Positions 33,941-44,929 of a stretch of 64,000 nt of DNA are shown here, in pieces. This DNA is from Clusia tigrina (lineage: Eukaryota > Arthropoda > Insecta > Diptera > Clusiidae): NCBI GenBank assembly GCA_920105625.2, contig OV050030.1, positions 171,551,315 through 171,615,314 on the forward strand. Reading direction: 5' to 3'. Position 1 is the first letter of the stretch. Each line of letters begins with the position of its first letter. A program made the translations under genes and the position numbers. The notes under the pieces were generated by a model. The model saw only the letters and a program-made list of their open reading frames with translations, had not been told where the DNA came from and searched no databases.

Positions 33941-34519
33941 TGTTACGAAATTGCCTTCTTTACAATTTACTCTGTTACAAAATTGCCCTCTTGACAATTT
34001 CTCTAACTCTCTGTACTCGGACTCGTACCACTGGATTGTGTAGTAATCAAACAATCGCTGGTTAAATTAAAATAATTAGCTTTATTTAACTATTACAATT
34101 TACACATTTAATATTATGCTTAAAGTTTACTTCTTTACAATTTGTACTTTATTTCACAATGAATTTCATCACTTTGCACAATTAAAAATACTGCTGCTTC
34201 GATTATAATGCTCTATGTACACACTGTCACGATCTCTGTTCGAATGTCTTTTACTTTGCACAGTCTTGTGCTTTTATAGTTTCGAATCGTTGCGGTAGAA
34301 AATTCTACAATAGTGTAGAATTTTCTCGATGTTTCTAGAACTTTATACAGGAAGTTCTTTCTTTCGAGATATTTCTTTACAATCTCTACAACGAAAGAAG
34401 CTTTTATTCGAATAGATTGTGTCTTGACTAAATAACACACAGGGTGGTGCACTCATTCTGAAACTCCAGATGGGATCCTAAAAGTATGCAATCCTTTTTC
34501 ACTGAGCTATCACGTTTCA
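33941..34519 (-). repeat. LTR (5' side in element sense) of gag-only gypsy
   Basis: 579 bp, TGTTACGAAATTGCC to CACGTTTCA. The partner LTR is 31860-32433. It is followed by ATAT, the repeat of the four bases before the first LTR. Confidence 0.85.
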
Positions 34520-35340
34520 ATATTAAGAAAATAATTCAAGAGCATTAGGTTAGGATAAACAGATGTAGAATAAATTAAAAGATACATTCAAAACTATTAC
34601 CAAACCATTGAATGAATTAATTGAAAATATCAAAGCAACTGATCCGAATAATGCCACAATCAAGGGAAATGAATATGATTTTAAGTTTGATAGGAAGACA
34701 AGCAAAAGAGATCAATCACATCTGTTCAGTAAAATCGAAGTTCAAGATATTGCTGACAGTAATGAAGATGATACTTTTTTCAGTCAAGGAAGCAAGACAA
34801 ATCAAAATCAGTCAAAATTACAAACAAATTTAACACATTTGGAAAAGCTTGGTAAACTAGATAAATTATATGGGACACATAAAGATTTAAATGGTGCATG
34901 GATATTTGGTGGTAGTGCTTGAAAATATCTGATGATAAAATACAAATATCAGAACAAAATTGGGTGATAACACCCGGTTTCTTGGAATTATTATTCTATA
35001 AAACACCAATGAATTATGATGACAGTGAATTCAAAGTTTATAAAAATATACTATTGAAGACAAATGTTCAGAATCGAAATTTTGATGTAAATGAGCAAGC
35101 CAAGGCACTAGATCATATAAATATAAACAAATAATTAAGAAATTATTTACTGAAAAAATATCATTATTAACTAAAGTGCATGATGGTTCTGGTCTAGGTT
35201 CAAGTCTTATGAGATTAAATACACAGAATCTTATTTACACATATTGGGACGATCGAAACGAACTGGTAGATCAGTTGCGGTTTTGATTGTCATCACAATC
35301 AGTTGTTCAGAATAATAATTTTTTTCCTAATTTATTTACA
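34520..35340 (+). pseudogene. Polinton DUF8207-type gene, main piece
   Basis: Continues the gene begun at 31814. Fragments in order: FKSIRLG, LNELIENIKATD, LYGTHKDLNGAWIFG (34867-34911), ISEQNWVITPGFLELLFYKT (34949-35008) and GSGLGSSLM followed by YWDDRNELVDQLR (35245-35283). The TPGFLELLF and YWDD.NELVD.LR blocks are the hallmarks I recognise for this family. At least three early stops and two frameshifts are present (near 34921, 35130 and 35286). Known members run about 350-400 residues and precede or neighbour the capsid genes; here the major capsid gene follows after the nested insertion. Confidence 0.7.
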
Positions 35341-36216
35341 ATCTGTTTTTCAACTGTAAGCAAAATTATTTGTTTATACTATTTGGTTATACTATATATT
35401 CTGACCACTGTCAGAGCAAATATTTTTTAATCAAGAAAATGTATTATTTATACCTACATACATATTAATATACAAAAACAAAACATCAAAAGACAATGTT
35501 AAAACCTATCTGGAAGTTCGGTGGGTGTGATTCGCTTTAATCTTCTTTGTGGGCAATTTTCCATTCCAGAGAGTTGTCGCATATTAGGATTTTCATGGGT
35601 CTTTAGACGTTCTGTATTTTCTGGTACATTTTTGTATGGTTCCCTCGACCGTGTCAATGTTAACGTCATTGTAAATGTCTTCATTCGTCAGGTACCAGTC
35701 AGCCTTCGTTATTGCACCGAGAATTTTTGATTGTGTTCTTTGGATCAGCTGTATGTTGGTTTTGCTCGCAGTCCCCCAGATTTCTATCCCGGATTTTCAT
35801 ATTGGGATGATTATTGTCTTATATATTTTTGTTTATTATGTAGTGATAATTTGTAACTTCTTTCTAGTAGCTTTCTTAATTTTCTGAATTTGTTTCTTAT
35901 TTCGTATTGTTTAATTTTTATGTGTTGTCTCCAAGTAAGTTTGGCGTCGATTATTATGCCAAGGTATTTTGCGCTGGGTTGAATTTAATTGTTAGAGGAG
36001 ATTTCCTGTGAGTATATACAAATCTGAACAGATTTCTCTTTGTTTATTTCTACACCTCATTTTTTGAACCAGAGGACTGTATTTTTTTATTATTTTTTGC
36101 AGCGTATTTGTCGCGATTTCGTCGTGGTTTGGCGCTAGGAGTACAGTATCATCCGCAAATGTTGCTATCATGGTTCCTGGTGTTGTGGGGGTTGGAATAT
36201 CGGCAGTATATATTAT

Positions 36217-36441
36217 CTATAAAAGTGGTCCTAGTACACTACCTTGGGGCACTCCCGCTGTCTTTTGTAATATATCTGAACATTCGTCGTCGTGTTTTAT
36301 ATAGAAGTGTCTGCTTATAAAACTTTTTAATAAGTAATAATAGTTTAAAGGTAGTGCACTATTTATTTTATTTAAAAGTCCTTTATGCCAAACTCCTGTC
36401 TTTTGTTTTTTCATGCTGAGACGCACGTCATTTCCGAACAA
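36217..36441 (-). pseudogene. Fused ORF1-RT remnant of Jockey derivative 3
   Basis: A 74-codon frame starts with FGNDVRLSMKKQKTG, from the middle of ORF1, and switches at about 36386 to WHKGLLNKINSALPLN and SVLGPLL, from RT (the RT fingers/palm just after motif A, then the GVPQGSVLGPLL block). It shows directly that an internal deletion joined the two ORFs in frame in this copy. The motif A Asp and the endonuclease are lost, so no enzyme activity is possible. Confidence 0.65.
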
Positions 36442-36749
36442 CTATTCCCTTTTATTCGGCCGATGTGTTTTCTCATCCAATTAGCCGTATTCTCGTTTGA
36501 GCATAGGAACAGTAACCATGCGTTTCTGTGTCCTAGACTCCTAACACTGGTTTATCGTTATTGTCGTTAATATCTATCATAACGGTCTCTTGGATTAGAA
36601 CCAACTGTTCTTTAGTAAATGGCGCCTTTATTAAATCGGTCGGAACAATTCCAAGCCGAATAATACTGGCCACCTGACTAAACGTTGGCTTACCTACATA
36701 AGATGATATTTTGGTCTTCTTGACAGATGCCGTTTCTCTTGGGAACTCT

Positions 36750-36815
36750 TGTGATGCGCGATTAGTGTGTGCGAGAAATATATGATAAATACCACAATAT
36801 ATCTATATACAGATG
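36750..36815 (-). repeat. Truncated LTR at left end of errantivirus-like element
   Basis: Matches the first about 60 bases of the right LTR (TGTGATGCGCG, then GTGTGTGCGAGAAAT and GATAAATACCACAATAT), then diverges. The remaining about 500 bases of LTR are missing on this side. Confidence 0.7.
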
Positions 36816-37330
36816 TAGATATGTTGTTTATAGATTAGAAGGATAGGTAAGAATTTAAATAAAAGAAAAAATTATGGTAATCTGGCTGCATCCTAGATTT
36901 ATTTAAGACAGTAACATGTGGAGTGCTAAATTATATTTGAGAATGTTAATCTAAGGCGATGAGGAGGAAGCGGGCTCGCTTGACATTTTGAGGAAGGATG
37001 GTAAACAGAAGGAAAAAAAAATTAAATGGTAAGTTAGAGTTTATAAATAAATCAGGTATTCAAGTTACTTGCTTTTTTATTGTAGATCCCCCCGATGTAC
37101 TGTGGCGGGTTAAGAACCCTGACCCCCGTTGTGAGCTAGCCGTGGCGAACCACATTGCATCAGTTAGGGGGGGTGTTCACAACATATCCCAAATTTAGTG
37201 TTCTGTTATAGTGAGTATGCATTCGTTTAATACGCCGTGATTACGGTTTCCACTACCTAGAGATTGATCGTTATATGGGGTAGATGTTCTATATTAAAAT
37301 TTCAGAGTCTTACGTAATTTGTCAAAGATT
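36816..37330. other. Unassigned stretch with an intron-like segment
   Basis: About 500 bases between the truncated LTR and the pol fragment. An open frame 36998-37198 reads RVKNPDPRCELAVANHIAS near its end. Inside it a GTAAGT at 37029 and a TTTTTTATTGTAG ending at 37086 bound a 57-58 nt segment of the size of a short fly intron. The composition (GC-rich 37088-37190) differs from its neighbours. It could be a captured exon pair or a piece of another element. I do not recognise the product. Confidence 0.25.
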
Positions 37331-37333
37331 TTG

Positions 37334-37722
37334 TTAACGAACTCTTTCGAGAAGGGTTTGTGCTACTTCATCTGCACTTTCTGTGTGCATTGAAAATTCT
37401 TCAATGTATTTTGTTAATTGACATTGTACTGTTAGAATATATTTGAAGTTGTTTGAAACTCGTAGTGATCGTAATGTTTCAATTTCAATAACTTGGAAAC
37501 TGTCTGTTATTTCCATTTTTTTTCTTTAATATATTTCGTTATTTTGTTCTTAGTACATGGCGTGAATTTTTTCACAAAGGCTTTTACCATCTTTGCTATA
37601 TTTTTCCATATAAACTTTTGTTGAACTTCAGTAACGTTGTTGTGTATGAGGCTTGTTTGTTCATTTCTATAATTTATTTTTGTAAGGGTTTGAATAATAT
37701 AATAGCAAGAGTTTTGTATCAT
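37334..37722 (-). pseudogene. Second gypsy pol fragment: integrase zinc-finger and core piece
   Basis: The minus strand reads WKNIAKMVKAFVKKFTPC and KNKITKY (the HHCC zinc region end, 37722-37507), then VIEIETLRSLRVSNNFKYIL and QCQLTKYIEEFSMHTESADE (37516-37334). These parallel WKNMGKMVKSF and AIDTVGP...YRYILTAQCELTKF of the main copy at about 40850-40590. It is a diverged paralog, with the first catalytic Asp region altered (IEIETL). Confidence 0.6.
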
Positions 37723-37921
37723 TTTGCTATATTCTTCACTTGTACTATTTCATCTAAGGCTTTTAGTTGATGTTGTAGTATGTAATTGAATAAAATATCG
37801 CTTTTTGGCTGCATATTTAATTTATTTAATTATACATCTAGTTACAATCATTACTGTTGGTATCATGGCTTTTAGGGTTTCTGAATTTATTTCAATTCTT
37901 GATAATGCGTCTTCGTGGTGT

Positions 37922-38470
37922 TCATCTTTTTCCTTGTTTGTAGATCATATCAAAGTAGTTTATTTCAAAATATTCCATTAAATCAAGACGGATTCGTGTC
38001 ATTGAGAGATTGTTATGAAGGATTGTTATCGGCATTGAAGGATTGTTATGGGTAAAAAGTGAAACGAGTATATAATCAGTTATGACTTTGAATTTAATCC
38101 CGAAAAGATAAGGTAGGAAGTGGTTGATTGCCCAATGTATTCCCAGCAATTCCTTTTCGATCACTGGTTTATTTATTTCGTGTTTATTTAACGAACGGGT
38201 TGCCTAGGCAATTGGCTTGTCTTGTCACATGTCACCTTGCGACAGCATGGCTCGTAACGTATAGTTGGATGAGTCTGTAGTGAGAATGAAATATTTGTCA
38301 AGGTCTGGGTGTTGCAGTACTGGTGGGTGAGTTTCAATCGGTTAAATGGTTCTTCACATTCTGTACTCCACACAAATTCTGTTCTTTCTTTTGTTTGTTA
38401 TTGTCAGGCTTGGCTATGTATGCAAAGTTTTTAATAAAACGTCGATAGTAATATGCAAAAGGCGATGAAT
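37922..38470 (-). pseudogene. Second gypsy pol fragment: RT thumb and RNase H
   Basis: From the minus strand: NKNELKRFIAFC (RT thumb), WSTECEEPFNRLKL (38373-38331), then IEKELLGIHWAINHFLPYLF and ITDYILVSLFTHN (38164-38050), the RNase H end. It is the counterpart of 41922-41434 in the main copy. The duplicated region indicates two related elements joined here. It stops at the TA microsatellite beside the mariner. Confidence 0.65.
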
Positions 38471-38499
38471 CGTTTTAATTCGTTTTTATTTTTGGTATG

Positions 38500-38520
38500 G
38501 GGTATTTTATATATATATTT

Positions 38521-38591
<71 letters not shown>
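38500..38591. repeat. TA microsatellite
   Basis: About 90 bases of mostly (TA)n with TTTTATATAT interruptions. It directly abuts the left side of the mariner and replaces its outer inverted repeat. The other TA tract is at about 45408-45510. Confidence 0.9.
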
Positions 38592-38596
<5 letters not shown>

Positions 38597-39887
38597 GTTA
38601 TTTTCAAATTTCGTGAGTTACGTATGTTCGATGTTCGCATTTTTTTTCTGTTATGTTGGTACACATGTCTGTTATATATGTTGGCAATACCAACCATTTT
38701 GGATTGTCAGTTTGTTTTTGACAGATAAAAAGGTTAGTCGTGTTTTGGTGTGCTCTTCGATTTTGTACTATTCGTAAAAAAGGATCAAAGAAACTGTATT
38801 CAGTTTTGTGTAAAAAATGAAATTAAATGCGCAAGGACATTTGAAATGTTGACTGTGGCCTTTGGCGAGTCTACTATGAGCAGAACACAAGTTCAATTGT
38901 GGTATTACCGGTTTAAGGAAGGCCGAGAAGATGTCAATGACGATGCTCATCCTGGTCGCCCGAGCACGTCAACAACCGATGAAAACATTGACGCAGTGAA
39001 GAAAATGATTTTGGATAATCGTCGAATCACTATCAGAGAGGTTGCTGATGATGTTGGCATATCGTTCGGCTCATGCCAAGCAATTTTTACGGATGTTTTA
39101 GGCATGAAACGTGCGGCAGCGAAGATTGTACCAAAATTGCTAAATTTTGAGCAAAAACAACGTCGCATGGACATCGCTCAGGAGCTGTTGAACATCGTCA
39201 ACGACGATCCAGATTTCCTCAAAATATTAACTGGGGACGAATCGTGGGTGTATGGCTATGACATTGAAACCAAAGCCAAATCATCCCAATAGAAACGTCC
39301 AGTTGAGCCAAGACCGAAAAAAGCACGTCAAGTTCGGTCGAACGTAAAGGTTTTGCTGACAGTTTTCTTTGATTGCAATGGCGTGGTGCATCATGAATTC
39401 TTGCCACATGGTCGTACGGTCAACAAGGAATACTACCTTGAAGTTATGCGCCATTTGCGAGAAGCAATTCGTCAGAAACGCCCAGAATTGTGTAAAAACC
39501 AATCATGGATTTTGCACCATGATAACGCACCAGCTCACACATCGATGCTTGTGCGTAATTTTTTGGAGAAAAAAAAAACCGTTATCATGTCTCAACCACC
39601 GTATTCACCGGACTTGGCCCCCGCTGACTTTTTCCTCTTTCCAAAACTGAAGACACCGATGAAAGGAAAGCGTTTTGCTGCGATTGAGGAGATAAAAGAA
39701 AAATCGAAACAGGAGCTGTTGGCGATACCAAAAAAAGCGTTTCAGAAGTGTTTCGAGGATTGGAAAAAACACTGGCATAAGTGTATTATATCTGAGGGGA
39801 ATTACTTTGAAGGGGACAAGATAGTTGTTGATGAATAAATAAATACTTTTTGAAAAAATAACGATTATTTTTTTATCAAACCTCGTA
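38592..39887 (+). mobile_element. Mariner transposon, copy 1 (left end eroded)
   Basis: Same family as copy 2 at 56405-57728. The right end ends ATCAAACCTCGTA, matching the inverted repeat TACGAGGTGTGA of copy 2. The left end begins at AACCGTTATTTTC, about 22 bases inside the expected end, next to (TA)n. It lies between two gypsy pol fragments. Confidence 0.85.
38803..39838 (+). pseudogene. Mariner transposase (one nonsense mutation, start lost)
   Basis: The reading is collinear in one frame from about 38783 to the TAA at 39838. The family start Met (present in copy 2 at 57520) is AAG here at the equivalent place, so no normal start exists. It has helix-turn-helix DNA-binding domains in the first about 110 residues (WYYRFKEGREDV, RRITIREVADDVGISFGSCQ). 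The catalytic triad is in TGDESWV, HHDNAPAHTS and YSPDLAPADFFLF, with 34 residues between the second and third Asp (DD34D). A TAG at 39290-39292 replaces the Trp codon of copy 2. Otherwise full length, about 345 residues. Confidence 0.85.
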
Positions 39888-39917
39888 CATTATTTTTTAT
39901 TTTCTATATTTGTATTC

Positions 39918-41513
39918 TCATATCAGAACAGTGTATCGTTTTAGCATATTGTTATGCTTTTTCTTGTCCATGCCGTTTATTAATATAAATGAATTTACTC
40001 CTTCTTGTTTTGAAATTCTATACGGACCATGGTATGGACTTTGAGACTTTTTACGATGACCTAATTTTACTAATACACGGTCTCCTATGTTTGCATTAAG
40101 TGCATTTTCATTTGTTTTGCTTTCAATGCTTCTTTTCTTTTTCACAACTTCGATCAGTTCCCTTGCTTTGTTTATTGACGTTCTCATTCTCAACTTCAGT
40201 TCATTCTCATAATTTTCAATATCATAAATTGGTTCTCTTGTTTCAATTAGGTCGCTTGGTAAGTGTGGCAGTTAACCAAACACAAGCTCATATGGTGAGT
40301 AACCCGTATCGACATGCGGCGTCGTATTGTAAGCAAAAGTGTAAAATGATATCCACTTGCCCCACTCGTTATCGTTTGCGAACGTCAACATGAATTCTTT
40401 AAGAGTGCGGTGGTTGCGCTCTACTGATCCCAGTGATTCGTGATGATAAGGAGTTGAAAATATTTGATTAATTTTTAGATTTTTACACACATTTTTCATT
40501 AGCTCGTTTACGAACTCTGTGCCCTTTTCCGATTTCAAATGATTGAAATTACCATACTTGAGAATGAATTGGTCAACAAGTGTTTTAGCTACAGCGTCTG
40601 CATCTTTGGTTTCCATGAAGTGCGCTATCACAAATTTTGTTAATTCGCACTGCGCTGTTAAAATATATCTGTACCCATTCGAAATTCCTAGCGGACCGAC
40701 AGTATCAATTGCTACAGTTTCAAAACTAGTCGTTGGAGTGGCTGTAATAACCATCCGTTCTTTCGTATGTCCTATTTGTTTATTCTTAGCACAATGTTCA
40801 CAATTTGTGATAAAACTTTTCACCATTTTTCCCATATTCTTCCAAACGTTTTGTTTCAATTTTAAAACGGTTTTTCTTACACCAAAATGCTCTCCGTAAG
40901 GCGAATCGTGATACTCTGCGATTAGTTTATACATAATTACGTTATCTACTATTCTGTGGGGACTTCTATATATCAATATATTCAACTTTGAGCTTTCATT
41001 ATATTCTTTATTCTTCTGTTGCAACTTATTATATTCCTCTTTAAATTTTTCTTTCGGTACGTACCTAAATATATCATCTTTCTCATCTAGCTCTAGTTCT
41101 TTAATATTTGACTTGTTTATTCTTGATAGTAGTTTTTCCAATAGCGAACCTGGGTTCGATGGAGAATCACCGCTTATCACAAGTATCTCATCTTTATTTA
41201 TTTTAATATGGGTACCCTTCTTATTGCTCATAAATACAAATTTTAATTTTCTTACATTCCTGATGTCAGATATGGACGTGCAGTCCCAAAAGTGAAGTTG
41301 ATCAGACTTCGAATGAGAGCTATATTTCTCCTGATTTATGCCTGTGTTCTTTTTAGCAGACATGCCCCTTGTAATTACTAATGCTTTGTTTACGGATTCA
41401 TCCTTTTCTTTCGGAATCATTGATTTTAGTATGTCAGAATCGATTTTGATTCTTGACAGTGCACTCGCATTGGTGTTTATTTTTCCTTTTTTTATATATA
41501 AATTCGAAATCAT
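39918..41513 (-). pseudogene. Errantivirus-like integrase
   Basis: Integrase inserts the DNA copy into the host genome. Minus-strand frame 41513-40272 (413 codons) shows the zinc region HFGVRKTVLKLK...CEHCAKNK, then VAIDTVGPLG with the first Asp, then LKSEKGTEFV where the second catalytic Asp is replaced by Glu, then GSVERNHRTLKEFM with the third acidic residue. A frame break near 40270 leads to the C-terminal part (40193-39918: GDRVLVKLGHRKK, YHGPYRI). The mariner sits immediately downstream, where env would normally follow. The Asp-to-Glu change alone should disable it. Confidence 0.8.
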
Positions 41514-41922
41514 AGTCGGACAAATCTAACCATATTCTAGTTAACTTGGAAGATGGGGTTTTGTGTGTAAACAATGCGACTAACGGTCGGTGGTCTGTCA
41601 CCACTGTAAATTTCCGTCCATAGAGGTAAGGTTTGAAAAAATCTATGCCCCAGTGTATTGCTAAAAGTTCCTTTTCAATCACTGATTTCTTCATTTCATG
41701 TTTATTCAGAGATTTGCTTGCATAGGAGATAGGTAAATCTTGTCCTATTTCTCCATTCGAAAGTATTGCGCCTAAAGCAAAATTTGATGCATCAGTGGTT
41801 AAAATGAAATTTTTGTCAAAATTAGGATACTGAAGTATTGGCGGAATTATTAATTTCTTTTTCAAAACTGTGAATGCATCTTGACATTCGTTTGTCCATA
41901 AAAATGGTTCATTTTTCTTCAA
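41434..41922 (-). pseudogene. Errantivirus-like RNase H domain
   Basis: Removes RNA from the hybrid during reverse transcription. The frame reads FLWTNECQDAFTVLKKKL (connection), FILTTDASNFALGAIL (catalytic Asp strand), SVIEKELLAIHWGI (Glu helix) and VVTDHRPLVALF (Asp). Spacing fits the RT_RNaseH module of gypsy elements. A frameshift near its end carries the reading into the integrase frame at about 41513. Confidence 0.8.
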
Positions 41923-42122
41923 TAAATTGTTTAAGCACTTAGCTATTACCGCGAAATTTTGAATAAATTTTCTATATTTATTGCAGAAAGCTACAAATCT
42001 TCGGACATCGTCTTCTTTGGAGTTGGGTATTCCTCGATTACCTTATGTTTGCTTGGATTTGTTCTTACGCCTTCACTAGTTATTAAATGGCCCAAGTATA
42101 CAACTTCTGATTTTAGAAAACT

Positions 42123-42676
42123 TCATTTTTGAGGATTTAGTTTTAAATTGTATTGCAGTAAACGATCAAATACTTTAGTCAAGTTCTCGTTGTGATGCTT
42201 TATACTACAACCGAATATTATAATATCATCCACATATAGAAATGCTTTCGAGTCCAAACCGCTGAGTGCTATAGTCAGCATCCTCTGGAAACTATTAGAA
42301 GAAATCTTTAAACCAAAAGGTAGTCTCTTAAATTGATAATGTCCATTGGATGTGGAAAATGCTGTCAATGGTCTCGAATTCTTGCATAGCTCTATTTGAT
42401 GGAAGGAATTCGTCATATTAAGAGTTGAGAAATATCTTGCTCTTCCTAGACGATCTAGAACATCCTCCATTCTTGTTAATGGGAATTTATCGTTGACGAT
42501 TTTTTATTCAGTTGTCGAAAGTTTACTACTAATCTCCATTTCTTTTCACCTGATAAAGCTTTCTTTGGAACTATGAGTAAAGGTGAGTTGTATGCACTCG
42601 TTGATGGTTCTATTAAGTCTTCTTGCAACAGTTTGTCGACTTGTTTTTCTATCTCCTCATGGTGTGCTTGCGGCAA
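42123..42676 (-). pseudogene. Errantivirus-like reverse transcriptase
   Basis: Two frames cover the domain. 42676-42476 has LPQAHHEEIEKQVDKLLQ-type sequence, then LIEPSTSAYNSPLLIVPKK and WRLVVNFRQLNKK. 42470-42123 has MEDVLDRLGRARYFSTLNMT (motif A, where the usual LD is N here), FKRLPFGLKISSNSFQRML and the active-site FLYVDDIIIFG. A shift at about 42473 separates them. The motif A Asp appears to be replaced by Asn in STLNM, so the enzyme is probably dead. Confidence 0.8.
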
Positions 42677-43110
42677 TCTATAGTTTTTTATGTATACTGG
42701 TTATTTTCCGGATATCTGTAACTTTTGCGTGTAGAAATTGTTCACAGTGATCAGTTCGTCATCAACATGAAAAATTTGTTGGTATTTACGAAATATACCA
42801 ATTATTGAGATTCTGTCATTCTCATTTATTGCTTCAATTTCAAGTGTCTGTAACAACTTTTTAAATCTAGAATGATAATTTTCACTATTTCGTTGCGTGT
42901 AATTTAAAATATTATAATTTTCTAACGGTTCAGTCTGTATATTTGAAATGCCCAATTCTGTAAGAGTAACTCCATATTCATTAGTATTTAAAACTTTAAT
43001 ATGCGTTATACCTCTCGAAGGTGCTAAAGAATTTGCTACAAAAATTCCTTTTGGTATTTCTTTATTAAAAACTACGCTATCTTGATTTAAACGTAAATCG
43101 ATAGGACATA

Positions 43111-43509
43111 TTACTTCCGATCTTGGGGGTACACGGATTTATGTAACTGTGTGTGCCTTGTTTTTATTGGTAAAACTATGTCATCTTCGTGAATATTTAT
43201 CGTGATAGTAAAAGTCTCGTAATCTATTTTGCAAAAATATTTCTGTAAGAAATCTCTTCCTATTATGCCATCGGTTGGTATTGAAAAATCTGAATCTACT
43301 ATGTGGAATGTGTGGACTATACTGTCATTAGCTATTTTTAGTTTTAATCTAGTAGTGCCTTTTGATTGAATTTCCTGTGAAGTTATCCCTGTAAGTGTGC
43401 ACTTTTCTTCTGTAAGAATATTCTGATCCGTTATATTACTCTGTCTTGCAGATTGAAATATCTGCACCTGTGTCAATAAGATATGTGAATTTTGTTTCAG
43501 CTGTCTCAC
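43111..43509 (-). pseudogene. Errantivirus-like aspartic protease
   Basis: Processes the polyprotein. The minus strand near 43478 reads YLIDTGADIS in one frame with an intact D-T-G (about 43474-43466). The rest (IFHIVDSDFSIPTDGIIGRD at about 43310-43240 and FLQKYFCKIDY) is in another frame, so a small indel lies between. The PTDGIIGRDFL block is the usual flap-distal G-x-D/R-D motif of gypsy proteases. Confidence 0.65.
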
Positions 43510-43869
43510 AATTTAAAGTGATGTAATTCGTCAAATTGTGCGAAATTGTGTATATTTTTACATTTCTTGCCCCGGAAAGTCGTTCTGCAAACCCCCCGGG
43601 TGTTGCTCGTTTTCCGAATGATTCATTACACGTATACGTCTGAAGTTATTGCTACCGTTATTATTGTAATTGTTGTTACTGTTTCTGTTATTATTGTAGT
43701 AGTTGTTGTTGTTGTTAAAATTTCTATCTCTGAAATTTCTTTGATTATTGCCTCTTTGTCCTACGTTTGAATTGTATCTATTGTATCCATTGACTCCTCT
43801 GGTAGTGTTCGGTCTACTATTGTTTTGATAATTTTGAAAACTGTCGCCACGAAAAGTATTCTGATTTCG

Positions 43870-44791
43870 TTAATGTTGGTTATTTTGGAACTGTCTTGGA
43901 TTTCGAAAATTAGCTCTATGCTGTGCATTTCTATTAAAATGCATTACACTTGCTGTTTGCTGATTTTTTTCTAGTTCTAAAGCTAGAGTAACTGATTCAG
44001 ATAAACTTTTTGGTTGGGCTGCAAACACTGTTGCCTTATACTGTTCGCCCAGTCCATTCTTAAATATTGTTAAAGCATAATTATCATTCATTTTGCTTAT
44101 GACCTGTTTCTCAATATCGCTTGCAGTGGGTTCCAATTCTTTTACTTGTACACTGTTAAGTTCACTTATGAGAATCAATAAATTGTCACTGTAATTAGTT
44201 ATAGAACTATTACGCTGTGAGAAATTGGTCAAAGTTGTGTGAATTTGTGCGATTGACTTCGTGCTTTTGTATCTATCTTGCAGCCTTGCTTTCAATTCAA
44301 TGAAAGTAGTAGGCTGAGAAATTGAAGTTATCGCTGTTTTAACGCTAATTGACAGTTTGACTTCACAGACAAACTGTATTAGTATTAATTTGCTGTCATT
44401 GTTTAAACTTGCTTCTAAAAGTTCTACCAGTTTTAGAAATGCTGGCAATTCTTGGTATTGACCAGAAAAGTTGGTATGACTTTTAGAGCCACTTCTAGAT
44501 TAAAATTGCTCATATTTGTATTTTGATTTTGTGGTTCTTCTATAAATTTTTCTTCTTCTGCCGTTAATTTTTCGGCAAGTTGGTCTTGTGATATGTTTCT
44601 TTAAAATTGATCAAAAGTTCTGCATGAACTTTGTGGTCACTTGGTGGTTTAATTTGTAGTTCTATGAATCTGTTTCTTAATTGTTCTACTTCTTCTACTT
44701 TTTCTAGTAGTGTCTCCTTTTTATATAGTCTATGAGGACTTTTTTTTAAGTTTGCGTAAATGCGTTTCAAAATTGCAATTATTTCTTCCAT
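43870..44791 (-). pseudogene. Errantivirus-like gag
   Basis: Starts MEEIIAILKRIYANLKKSPH at 44791. A shift at about 44564 and another near 44470 lead into 44448-43870: LPAFLKLVELLEASLN, then FIELKARLQDRY, EKQVISKMNDNYALTIFKNG and ATVFAAQPKSLSE, ending in an Asn/Arg-rich tail (RNAQHRANFRNPRQFQNNQH). No CCHC knuckle is visible, as in many errantiviral gags, where a basic tail binds RNA instead. The Asn/Arg-rich tail continues at 43860-43680 in broken frames. Confidence 0.65.
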
Positions 44792-44929
44792 AAATAGAAT
44801 TTTATTTGTAAAACATTTTCAATATTACTAAATCTTATACATTAAAATTATAAAGTATTTATCAATATAAACATTTTAAATAAAATTTTTTTTGCTTTTT
44901 TTTTATTATTAAACTAAATTTTATTCATT

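Larger units (their letters stand above)
31860..34519 (-). mobile_element. Non-autonomous Ty3/gypsy element (gag plus integrase tail)
   Basis: Two LTRs (31860-32433 and 33941-34519), both TG...CA, flank 1.5 kb. The target duplication is ATAT (31856-31859 and 34520-34523). Minus-strand order: 5' LTR, Leu-type primer-binding site (TTGTTGTCAGAAGTGGG, 33939-33923), gag (33902-33000), deletion, integrase C-terminal remnant (about 32790-32500), purine tract GCGGAGGGCAG next to the 3' LTR (32444-32434). Protease, RT, RNase H and the integrase core are absent, so it would need a helper element. It sits in the Polinton DUF8207 gene. Confidence 0.85.

Noticed and set aside
29300..36750. Segmental duplication of 28.4-29.4 kb and 35.7-36.75 kb as one host block
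   Set aside because: Similarity stops at the Jockey derivative limits and the flanks are different Polinton genes, so these are two insertions.
38431..38697. 88-codon ORF with Tyr-Ile repeats
   Set aside because: Joins a gypsy RT remnant, the TA microsatellite and mariner end; not a gene.
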